Shown here one piece after another: positions 1 to 5,124 of a DNA stretch of 9,133 nucleotides (positions within the stretch are counted from its first letter, which is position 1; each line of letters opens with the position of its first letter). The position numbers and the translations under genes were made by a program. The notes under the pieces are model-generated. The model was not told the DNA's origin and did not search any database. It was given only the letters and a program-made list of their open reading frames with translations. Location: assembly GCA_012515925.1 (NCBI GenBank), contig JAAYXM010000020.1, positions 1 to 9,133 of the forward strand, given 5' to 3'. The stretch is from Clostridiales bacterium. Lineage in GTDB: Bacteria; Bacillota; Clostridia; Oscillospirales; JAAYXM01.

Positions 1-496
1 CCTCGGGCGAGGCAATAATGGAAATAAGCTTTATATCGCTGACGCCCTTATCCTTTAGAAGCTGAATCGTCGCGCCCGCCGAGCCGCCCGTCGCGAGCAT
101 CGGGTCCGTGATTATTACCTGCCTTTCGGCAATATCATTCGGCAGATTGCAGTAATACTCCTTCGGCAATAGCGTTTCATGGTCGCGGGCAAGACCTACA
201 TGTCCAACCTTTGCCGTAGGCAAAAGCGTGAGCATGCCGTCAACCATTCCTATACCCGCGCGCATTATCGGAATAATCGCTATCTCCCGCCCCGAAAGAC
301 ATTTGCCGCGCGTTTCCGTAAGCGGCGTTTTAACCGTAATCTCCTCAACCGGAAGGTCGGAGGTCGCGTAGCATCCGATTATTATCGTAATCTCATGCAG
401 CAATTCCCTGAATTTCTTGCTGCCCGTGTTCACATCCCGCAACAACGCAATCTTATGGGAGATAAGATTGTGCTCCGCTATAAAAACCTTTCCCAT
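1..496 (-). CDS. upp: Uracil phosphoribosyltransferase, 3' end cut by window edge
   Basis: The product converts uracil plus PRPP to UMP in the cytoplasm (pyrimidine salvage). About 165 N-terminal residues are visible and the family is usually about 209 long, so roughly the last 44 lie beyond base 1. The visible part begins MGKVFIAEHNLISHKIALLR and contains the family stretch MRAGIGMVDGML. It also has the PRPP-binding loop ITDPMLATGGSA, which identifies a type I phosphoribosyltransferase of the Upp family. The ATG at 496-494 is preceded by AGAAGGT at about 8 nt. The gene starts 17 nt after the uraA stop, so the two are almost certainly co-transcribed, which makes sense because the permease supplies the substrate. 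No frameshift is seen. The C-terminal uracil-binding end is outside the window and cannot be checked. Confidence 0.96.
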   Translation of the reverse strand, partial: MGKVFIAEHNLISHKIALLRDVNTGSKKFRELLHEITIIIGCYATSDLPVEEITVKTPLTETRGKCLSGREIAIIPIMRAGIGMVDGMLTLLPTAKVGHVGLARDHETLLPKEYYCNLPNDIAERQVIITDPMLATGGSAGATIQLLKDKGVSDIKLISIIASPE

Positions 497-513
497 TTAT
501 ATACCTTCTTTAA

Positions 514-1797
514 TTATACTTCCTCAGGCAGTATTTTGTTCATTATTATGCCCACAACCGTGGCTATAAACAGTCCGGACAGCGAAAGCGTTTTCGCTAC
601 CTGTCCCTCGCCCTGGCCGAACAGGTCAAACAGCCATTTCAGCGACGCCGAGTTCAATCCCAGCCCGATAACGAGTATCAGCGCAACGATAATCAGGTTT
701 CTGCTGTGTGAAAAGTCGAGGTTGGCCTCGCTCATGGTCCTGATACCGATACTTGCTATCATTCCGAACAGAATCAGGCTGACTCCGCCCATTACGGGTG
801 TCGGAATCGTCTGAAGCACCGCCCCGAATTTCCCGATAAGCCCGAGTATTATGGCATAGACCGCGGCAATACGAATAACGCGCGGGTCATACATTTTCGT
901 AACCGCCAGAACTCCGGTGTTCTCGCTGTAGGTGGTGTTTGCCGGAGCGCCGATTAACCCCGCGACCGCGGTTGCGATCCCGTCGCCGAGCAGCGTCCTG
1001 TGCAGACCCGGGTCCTTGAAGAAATCCTGTTTAACAACCGCGCCGTTAGTCGTAATATCACCGATATGCTCCATAAACGTGACAAGCGCAATCGGCGCTA
1101 TCAGAATAATCGACGTCCAGTCAAAGACCGGAAGGCTGAATAACTTGAAATCGATTAACCAACTGGCCTCGGAAATCGTATTGAAGTTGATAAACCTCGC
1201 GCCCTCGCCGAGAACCATGCCCGTAAGCCCCGTCAAATCGGAAATAAGCGCGGCCATATACCCGACGACCAGCCCGAAAAGCACGGGCACGAGCTTGAAA
1301 AAGCCTTTTGTAAAGCACATAACCGTTATTATAACCGCGATAACGATAAGCGCAAGGGGCCAATATCCGGACGCGCTGGCTATCGCTGTCGGGCTGAGTG
1401 TAAGTCCGATTACGACGATGACCGGGCCCGTAACTACCGGCGGAAACAGTGATCTGATTCTTTCGATACCGACAAAGTATATCAGGACGGACAAGATTAT
1501 ATAAACAAGACCCGCCGCTATAATCCCGCCCTGCGCCTTGGGAATGTTTGCCGCGTCTTTCATTATAACCGCCTGGAGAGCCGTCATAAACGCGAAGCTT
1601 GAGCCCAAAAAAACAGGCACCTTGCATTTTGTGACAAAATGGAATATCAAGGTGCCTATACCCGCGCCGAGCAATGCTATGGCGGGGTTAAGACCGGTCG
1701 ATATGGGTACCAGTACCGTAGCGCCGAACATGGCAAACAGATGCTGAATACCCAGAACATAATGTCGCGCGGTAAGGGGGTTATTATTGTCCTTCAT
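514..1797 (-). CDS. uraA: Uracil permease (NCS2 / UraA family)
   Basis: This is a polytopic inner-membrane transporter of 427 residues, the usual length of the NCS2 nucleobase:cation symporter family, which has 14 membrane spans. Family landmarks occur in order. QHLFAMFGATVLVP is at residues 18-31, GSSFAFMTAL at 65-74 and VVTGPVIVVIGL at 121-132. The substrate-site segment FMEHIGDITT lies at 241-250, and LLGDGIATAVAGLIGAPANT at 269-288 leads into the YSENTGV segment. E243 and E292 correspond to the two uracil-binding glutamates of E. coli UraA (E241 and E290). Start ATG 1797-1795 has AGGAG 7 nt upstream. Adjacency to upp favours uracil over xanthine as substrate. Candidate promoters lie at 1860-1952, and no convincing PyrR-type attenuator was found in the leader. 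Confidence 0.94.
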   Translation of the reverse strand: MKDNNNPLTARHYVLGIQHLFAMFGATVLVPISTGLNPAIALLGAGIGTLIFHFVTKCKVPVFLGSSFAFMTALQAVIMKDAANIPKAQGGIIAAGLVYIILSVLIYFVGIERIRSLFPPVVTGPVIVVIGLTLSPTAIASASGYWPLALIVIAVIITVMCFTKGFFKLVPVLFGLVVGYMAALISDLTGLTGMVLGEGARFINFNTISEASWLIDFKLFSLPVFDWTSIILIAPIALVTFMEHIGDITTNGAVVKQDFFKDPGLHRTLLGDGIATAVAGLIGAPANTTYSENTGVLAVTKMYDPRVIRIAAVYAIILGLIGKFGAVLQTIPTPVMGGVSLILFGMIASIGIRTMSEANLDFSHSRNLIIVALILVIGLGLNSASLKWLFDLFGQGEGQVAKTLSLSGLFIATVVGIIMNKILPEEV

Positions 1798-1859
1798 TTT
1801 ACCACTCCTATTGTTTTATTCTTGCCGGTTTAAAATAAACAAGCTGTTAATTTTTTATG

Positions 1860-1888
1860 AATATATCATAACTCGGCTATCATATCAA
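1860..1888 (-). promoter_or_regulatory. Candidate sigma-A promoter for uraA-upp (proximal)
   Basis: On the minus strand TTGATA (1888-1883) is followed by a 17-nt spacer and TATATT (1865-1860). This is a good vegetative promoter match in an AT-rich stretch, placed to give a leader of about 55 nt before the uraA ATG. It is the best placed of three candidates in this region. Assignment is by consensus only. Confidence 0.5.
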
Positions 1889-1891
1889 TAT

Positions 1892-1920
1892 ATTTTAACG
1901 AACTTTGTCGGATTGAGCAA
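1892..1920 (-). promoter_or_regulatory. Second candidate promoter for uraA-upp
   Basis: On the minus strand TTGCTC (1920-1915), a 17-nt spacer and TAAAAT (1897-1892) form a second plausible sigma-A promoter just upstream of the proximal one. A perfect TATAAT also occurs at 1929-1924, but its -35 position (TATTAA, 1952-1947) is poor. These may be alternative promoters or chance matches in AT-rich DNA. Confidence 0.35.
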
Positions 1921-1943
1921 CATATTATAGTTTTCAGTGCCGA

Positions 1944-1959
1944 CCGTTAATATTTACGG
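1944..1959. promoter_or_regulatory. 16-bp palindrome upstream of uraA, possible operator
   Basis: CCGTTAATATTTACGG is an inverted repeat, symmetric except for one position per half (CCGTnAATATTnACGG). It covers the -35 position belonging to the perfect TATAAT at 1929-1924 and lies 24 nt upstream of the second candidate promoter. Size and symmetry fit a dimeric regulator site. No specific regulator is recognised. Confidence 0.3.
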
Positions 1960-2027
1960 ACAGAAGTCTTCTTGCCGCGAAAGCGCGAATTTCCGCGATA
2001 TCGGCGTGGCTTTCGGCGTGCTTTAAC

Positions 2028-2061
2028 GCGACAGGGGGCGCGTTTACCGCCCCCCTGTCGC
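2028..2061. terminator. Strong GC-rich hairpin, possible terminator of the spoVM transcript
   Basis: GCGACAGGGGGCG (2028-2040) pairs with CGCCCCCCTGTCGC (2048-2061) across a 7-nt loop, leaving one unpaired base. That is about 13 base pairs, nearly all strong. On the minus strand, where the genes lie, no U-tract follows, so it is not a textbook intrinsic terminator. On the plus strand a T-rich stretch begins about 7 nt later, but there is no plus-strand gene to end. It may end or protect the spoVM mRNA, or be part of a dispersed repeat. Confidence 0.4.
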
Positions 2062-2080
2062 TCCCCGTATTTGTTTTCTT

Positions 2081-2098
2081 CGTCTCCCGCGTCTACCG
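2081..2098. repeat. Two isolated units of the 9-bp repeat
   Basis: CGTCTCCCG at 2081-2089 and CGTCTACCG at 2090-2098 match the unit of the main array at 2163-2213. They are separated from it by 64 nt of unrelated sequence and are out of 9-bp phase with it. They suggest that the array was once longer or was seeded twice. Confidence 0.6.
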
Positions 2099-2162
2099 GT
2101 GTCCGCGGTTAGCAGCTTGTTGCTGTCATTAGTTGTTAGTAGACTGGGGCTGCGTTTTGCTT

Positions 2163-2213
2163 CGTCTCCTTCGTCTCCCCCGTCTCCCGCGTCTCCTGCG
2201 TCTCCCGCGTCTG
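2163..2213. repeat. 9-bp tandem repeat array (CGTCTCCnn)
   Basis: CGTCT recurs at exactly 9-nt spacing at 2163, 2172, 2181, 2190, 2199 and 2208. There are five full units (CGTCTCCTT, CGTCTCCCC, CGTCTCCCG, CGTCTCCTG, CGTCTCCCG) and a partial sixth. On the minus strand each unit reads nnGGAGACG. The array is non-coding by the available evidence and directly abuts the 7-bp array. Confidence 0.85.
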
Positions 2214-2244
2214 CTAGTGTCTGGTGACTAGTGTCTAGTGTCTA
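2214..2244. repeat. 7-bp tandem repeat array (CTAGTGT) overlapping the spoVM stop
   Basis: The units are CTAGTGT, CTGGTGA, CTAGTGT, CTAGTGT and a terminal CTA. On the minus strand the units read ACACTAG, and the last CTA is the TAG stop codon of spoVM. A degenerate heptad pair, TTAGTTG TTAGTAG, occurs at 2129-2142. The repeat begins precisely at the end of the coding sequence. Confidence 0.8.
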
Positions 2245-2313
2245 TTTAATACCGAATAATCTGCGGAGCAGGCCGCGAAACATTTTAGGTGATTTAAAAA
2301 CAACTATTTTCAA
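2242..2313 (-). CDS. spoVM: SpoVM-like stage V sporulation peptide, 23 aa
   Basis: SpoVM is a tiny amphipathic helix that sits on the curved outer forespore membrane and anchors the coat basement protein SpoIVA, allowing coat and cortex assembly. The 23-residue product, read from a TTG start as (M)KIVVFKSPK followed by a cationic amphipathic half, aligns without gaps to B. subtilis SpoVM (26 aa). K2, K7, P9 (known to matter for function), K10, G14, R17 and G21 are identical. The C-terminal RKD-like tail is absent. A TAA codon lies in frame directly before the TTG, so the frame cannot start earlier. GGAGG sits 8 nt upstream. The gene follows a small membrane-protein gene by 18 nt. The call rests on my memory of the B. 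subtilis sequence and on spacing of identities; a profile search would settle it. Confidence 0.85.
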   Translation of the reverse strand: MKIVVFKSPKMFRGLLRRLFGIK

Positions 2314-2321
2314 TTATATTA

Positions 2322-2326
2322 CCTCC
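2322..2326 (-). promoter_or_regulatory. Ribosome binding site of spoVM
   Basis: GGAGG on the minus strand lies 8 nt before the TTG start at 2313. It is the strongest evidence that this very short frame is translated from TTG, since no ATG is available before residue 11. Confidence 0.8.
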
Positions 2327-2331
2327 GTCAA

Positions 2332-2478
2332 TCAACAAAATAGTATAAACGACCCGAGCGCTATCAAAAACAGGCACAGTAAAAACACCAGAAACCCCGG
2401 CGGAAATATCGGCGCCAGCAGTATGCCCGACGCTATCGCCGTGATTATCCAGATACCAGTAAAACCGTAGCGCCGCAA
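2332..2478 (-). CDS. Small two-helix membrane protein of unknown function, upstream of spoVM
   Basis: I do not recognise this gene. Read from TTG at 2478 it encodes 48 residues. A short cationic head (RRYGF) precedes a hydrophobic span at about residues 7-25, a PPG turn at 26-28 and a second span at about 29-47, ending in Cys. This topology is a helical hairpin in the membrane. GGAG (2488-2485) lies 6 nt before TTG 2478; GTG at 2481 is an alternative with only 3-nt spacing. A longer in-frame TTG at 2574 has no ribosome site and would make the protein read through the pepF terminator, so I reject it. The stop lies 18 nt before spoVM, which suggests a two-gene unit and, by inference only, a role in sporulation. 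Confidence 0.6.
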   Translation of the reverse strand: MRRYGFTGIWIITAIASGILLAPIFPPGFLVFLLCLFLIALGSFILFC

Positions 2479-2511
2479 CACAAACTCCGCCTTTCGATAA
2501 ACCTCTGTTTC

Positions 2512-2519
2512 ATTATACG
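2512..2519 (-). promoter_or_regulatory. Possible -10 element for the small membrane gene and spoVM
   Basis: CGTATAAT on the minus strand lies just after the pepF terminator and about 34 nt before the small gene's start. It contains a perfect TATAAT and also matches 6 of 8 bases of a sigma-E-type -10 (CATACAAT). No convincing -35 box is seen, since the terminator hairpin occupies that position. Weak by itself. Confidence 0.3.
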
Positions 2520-2562
2520 CAAAAAGAAAGCGTCCCGTGCACGAAAAAGCACGGGACGCTTT
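2520..2562 (-). terminator. Intrinsic terminator after pepF
   Basis: On the minus strand a 14-bp perfect stem (AAAGCGTCCCGTGC at 2527-2540 pairing with GCACGGGACGCTTT at 2549-2562) with an 8-nt loop is followed by CTTTTTG. It starts 27 nt after the pepF stop. It should end the his-pepF transcript and isolate it from the small membrane gene and spoVM. Confidence 0.88.
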
Positions 2563-2589
2563 AAATTCCGACAAGCAGTTTAATAAAAT

Positions 2590-4383
2590 TCATATCGCGG
2601 CTGCTAATCTTTCAAACTCATCCAGCGTTTCCGAAAAGCCCTTCATGGTCTCCGCGAAAGCCGCTCCGTCAGATAAGTCAACGCCGGCCCCGGCAAGAAG
2701 CTTAAGCGGGTAATCGCTGCCGCCGCTTTTTAAGAATCCTGTATATCTGTCACGGGCGTTATTATCTCCGCTTAATACACCCGCGGCGAGCTTTTCGGCC
2801 GCGGAATACCCCGTCGCGTACTGGTATACGTAAAAGCTTGAATAAAAATGCGGTATTCTCGCCCATTCATAGGAAATAAGCTCGTCCGGCACCGCGGCGG
2901 GCGCGTAATACTTCTGATTCAGCTTTAAATACTCCTCACAAAGCAGCTCGGCGGTAATCGGAACGCCGCTTTCGTATTTATTGTGTATATTAAGCTCAAA
3001 CTCGGCAAACATAGTCTGCCGGAACACGGTGGTGCGTATGCCGTCAAGCTTGTAGTTTAAAAGAAACGCGCGTTTTTTGTCGTCGTCCGTGATATTTAAA
3101 AGATAATGCAGCAGAAGGTTTTCGTTTACCGCGCTCGCAACCTCGGCGGTAAATATCGGATAGCTCTTATATACCGTCGGCTGCGTATTGTTGGAATTGA
3201 AGCTGTGCATCGCGTGGCCGATTTCATGTATCAGCGTAAACAAATCGTCAATCCTGTCATGGTAATTCAGCAGGACAAACGGATGCGCGCTTAGGCTTCC
3301 CCACGAAAACGCCCCCGGGGTTTTGCCGGGGCTCTCGTATACGTCCACCCAGCGCCCGTCCAGCGCGTTTTTCAACGCCCCGGTGTATTCGTCTCCCAAC
3401 GGTTCGCACGCTTTCAGAACAAGGTTTTTCGCGTCCTCGTACGGTATCCTGCCTATGGTATCCTCAACAAGCGGAGTGTATAAATCGTACATATGCAGCT
3501 CATCGAGTCCCAAAAGTTTTTTCCTGGTTTCAAGATACCGCGAAAGCGCCGGGATTGCTTTCCCAACCTCTTCGATAAGATTCATGTAAACGTTTACATT
3601 AACATCGTCCTCAAACAAAAACATCTCAATTGACGACGGGTAATTCCTTGCTTTCGCGTAGAATACATTGCTTTTTATATTCGAGCCGAACGCGGCGGCA
3701 AGCGTGTTGACATACTCCTTATACCTGCCGTGGACGGTCTCGAACGCGGCTTTTCTGACTTCAATGCTCCGGCTTTCGAGAAACATGCCGTAATTGCCAA
3801 GCGTAAGCTCTTTCTTTTCGTTGTTTTCGTCCGTAATCCCGCCGAATCTTATATCCGCGTTGTTGAACATCGAAAAAATCTCGCCGGGCGCCTCCGCGAG
3901 CGGAGCGCTCATTGCCAACAGTTTCTCCTCTTCCCGGCTTTTTGTGTGCTTTTTCACGCGAAGCAGCGTGTCGAAATAATGCGCGTATACTCCCAGATCC
4001 GGATTTACCTTTAAAAATCCGTCGATTTTCTCGCGGCCGATCCCGATGATTTCGGGCTCGATAAACGCCTGCTCCGCGTCAGTTTCCGCGGCAATATCCG
4101 CTGCCCTGTCGGACATGCCCTGGTATTTGCCGATTGAGTTATCCTCGTCTCTTCGCATTCTTGAATAGGCCGTAAGCGCGGAAAGAAGCTCATCCGCCTC
4201 GTCCGCAAGCCTCAGGCATTCAAGCAGCGTATCCGGGCTCTCGCCGATTTTGCCCTTATAAGCGGCAAAACGCGACTTAAGCTCGCCGGCTCTGTTATAG
4301 TCGCGCTCCCATGCCTCGTCGTCAGGATAAATATCGCATAAATTCCACTTGTATTTTTCGTCTGTTCCGTCTCTTAAGGTCAA
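2590..4383 (-). CDS. pepF: Oligoendopeptidase F (M3 family zinc metallopeptidase)
   Basis: This cytoplasmic zinc peptidase cleaves short oligopeptides. The product is 597 residues, the normal PepF length of about 600. The zinc site HEIGH is at 386-390 (ligands H386 and H390, catalytic E387), and the third ligand is probably E414 in FTAEVASAVNE. Upstream landmarks include the segment PGAFSWG at 356-362 and a helical N-terminal region. The start is TTG at 4383-4381 with GGAGG 7 nt upstream, and an in-frame TAA lies further upstream with no ATG in between. The nearby ATG at 4394-4392 is in another frame. The gene follows hisE by 39 nt without a visible terminator, and a strong terminator follows it. 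Co-transcription with the his genes is therefore inferred. No link between peptide turnover and histidine synthesis is shown. Confidence 0.95.
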   Translation of the reverse strand: MTLRDGTDEKYKWNLCDIYPDDEAWERDYNRAGELKSRFAAYKGKIGESPDTLLECLRLADEADELLSALTAYSRMRRDEDNSIGKYQGMSDRAADIAAETDAEQAFIEPEIIGIGREKIDGFLKVNPDLGVYAHYFDTLLRVKKHTKSREEEKLLAMSAPLAEAPGEIFSMFNNADIRFGGITDENNEKKELTLGNYGMFLESRSIEVRKAAFETVHGRYKEYVNTLAAAFGSNIKSNVFYAKARNYPSSIEMFLFEDDVNVNVYMNLIEEVGKAIPALSRYLETRKKLLGLDELHMYDLYTPLVEDTIGRIPYEDAKNLVLKACEPLGDEYTGALKNALDGRWVDVYESPGKTPGAFSWGSLSAHPFVLLNYHDRIDDLFTLIHEIGHAMHSFNSNNTQPTVYKSYPIFTAEVASAVNENLLLHYLLNITDDDKKRAFLLNYKLDGIRTTVFRQTMFAEFELNIHNKYESGVPITAELLCEEYLKLNQKYYAPAAVPDELISYEWARIPHFYSSFYVYQYATGYSAAEKLAAGVLSGDNNARDRYTGFLKSGGSDYPLKLLAGAGVDLSDGAAFAETMKGFSETLDEFERLAAAI

Positions 4384-4390
4384 TTCGCAT

Positions 4391-4396
4391 CCTCCC
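4391..4396 (-). promoter_or_regulatory. Ribosome binding site fixing the TTG start of pepF
   Basis: GGGAGG on the minus strand, 7 nt before TTG 4383, decides the start of pepF. No in-frame ATG exists between the upstream stop codon and this TTG. Confidence 0.75.
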
Positions 4397-4422
4397 GGGT
4401 TTTTGTATTATTTCTATGCGTT

Positions 4423-4749
4423 TTACGTCAGTTTATCCGTGTCCTTCTGCTGTTTTAAGTTTCCGATTTTCCGACTCCGCTTTTCAAGCTCGTCGAAAAC
4501 GTTTTCAAGCGGGATATTCGCGTTTACCGTTAACACGAGAACATGATAGATTAAATCGCATATCTCGTTTACGGTCTCCGTATTGTCCCGGTTTTTTGCC
4601 GCGATGATAACCTCGGCGCACTCCTCGCCGATTTTTTTAAGAATTTTATCCGTGCCCTTCCCGAACAGATAGCAGGTATACGACTCCTCGAAAGGGTTTT
4701 TCTTTCGGTCCTCAATAACCTTATACAAGCTTTTAATAATATCCGCCAT
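4423..4749 (-). CDS. hisE: Phosphoribosyl-ATP pyrophosphohydrolase
   Basis: HisE hydrolyses phosphoribosyl-ATP to phosphoribosyl-AMP and pyrophosphate, the second step of histidine synthesis, in the cytoplasm. It is 108 residues long, normal for stand-alone HisE, which is an all-helical member of the MazG-like NTP pyrophosphatases. The metal-binding helices are visible: KKIGEECAEVIIAAKN at 38-53 supplies acidic residues E42, E43 and E46, and NEICDLIYHVLVL at 61-73 supplies E62 and D65. The charged tail after about residue 95 (KQQKDTDK) is typical of a disordered end. Start ATG 4749 has GGAG 8 nt upstream. It follows hisI by 37 nt and is not fused to it, unlike in E. coli. Confidence 0.96.
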   Translation of the reverse strand: MADIIKSLYKVIEDRKKNPFEESYTCYLFGKGTDKILKKIGEECAEVIIAAKNRDNTETVNEICDLIYHVLVLTVNANIPLENVFDELEKRSRKIGNLKQQKDTDKLT

Positions 4750-4768
4750 AATGAAAACTCCATTTCTC

Positions 4769-4788
4769 CGGCTTTAAGCCGATTTTTT
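4769..4788 (+). terminator. Small hairpin plus T-run between hisI and hisE (plus-strand orientation)
   Basis: CGGCT (4769-4773) pairs with AGCCG (4777-4781) around a 3-nt loop and is followed by six T on the plus strand. It resembles a weak intrinsic terminator for antisense transcription. On the gene-bearing strand it is only a small intercistronic hairpin without a U-tract. Confidence 0.25.
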
Positions 4789-5110
4789 ACGCGTTTGTCT
4801 GAATCGTGTTGAAAAAGCAGGAATCCCTGCCGGTATGGCAGGTGGGTCCCATTGGTTTTACGCGAATCAGTATCGCGTCCTCATCGCAGTCCGCGCGAAT
4901 ATCGCGCACAAGCAGACAGTTTCCCGAGGTCTCGCCTTTTTTCCAGAGTTTTTTCCTGCTCCTGCTGTAAAACCAGACTGTTTGGGTCTCGATGGTCAGC
5001 CTCAGCGCCTCCTCGTTTGCGTAGCCGAGCATAAGCACGGCGTTTGTCTCATAGTTCTGGACAATCACGGGAATAAGGCTGTCCTTGATAAAATACCTTG
5101 ATACGTCCAT
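4787..5110 (-). CDS. hisI: Phosphoribosyl-AMP cyclohydrolase
   Basis: HisI opens the adenine ring of phosphoribosyl-AMP to give ProFAR, the third step of the pathway. From ATG 5110 the product is 107 residues. The family signature is complete: SRSRKKLWKKGETSGN at about 49-64, the acidic metal site DCDED at 74-78, and GPTCHTGRDSCF at 88-99. C75, C91 and C98 match the three conserved zinc cysteines. AAAGGA at 5126-5121 lies 10 nt from ATG 5110. An in-frame GTG at 5119 would add three residues but leaves almost no spacing to the ribosome site, so ATG is preferred. The gene starts 14 nt after the hisF stop, inside the same operon. Confidence 0.95.
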   Translation of the reverse strand: MDVSRYFIKDSLIPVIVQNYETNAVLMLGYANEEALRLTIETQTVWFYSRSRKKLWKKGETSGNCLLVRDIRADCDEDAILIRVKPMGPTCHTGRDSCFFNTIQTNA

Positions 5111-5124
5111 AATCCACACATCCT

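Larger units (their letters stand above)
1798..2241. other. Gene-free intergenic stretch between spoVM and uraA
   Basis: No open frame here has both a start codon and a ribosome site. From high to low coordinates it holds a 7-bp tandem repeat, a 9-bp tandem repeat, an unexplained spacer with two more 9-bp units, a GC-rich hairpin and a GC-rich stretch (about 1975-2027) with a 12-nt-spaced direct repeat of CGGCGTG. Last come the AT-rich promoter region and leader of uraA. Confidence 0.8.

Noticed and set aside
179..814. Plus-strand open frame of 211 codons across upp and uraA
   Set aside because: It lies opposite two well-supported genes with conserved motifs and crosses their junction. It has no recognisable domain and is a shadow frame.
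1121..1627. Minus-strand frame of 168 codons inside uraA
   Set aside because: It is out of frame with the uracil permease, rich in Arg, Gly and Tyr, and has no family features. It is a shadow of a GC-rich membrane gene.
1901..1914. AATCCGACAAAGTT on the minus strand, resembling the PyrR-binding loop consensus
   Set aside because: It misses several of the conserved G positions, has no flanking stem, and falls in the spacer of a candidate promoter rather than in a leader RNA.
2139..2213. Minus-strand frame through the 9-bp array reading as a repeated x-Glu-Thr tripeptide
   Set aside because: It has no start codon, stops in the heptad array lie before it and a TAA follows soon after. The frame stays open only because the repeat length is a multiple of three.
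2163..2244. Possible CRISPR-like array
   Set aside because: The units are 7 and 9 bp and directly tandem, with no unique spacers of the usual 30-40 bp. This is a minisatellite.
2231..2470. Plus-strand open frame of 79 codons over the spoVM region
   Set aside because: It is low-complexity and polar with no recognisable motif. It is opposite spoVM and the small membrane gene, both of which have good ribosome sites.
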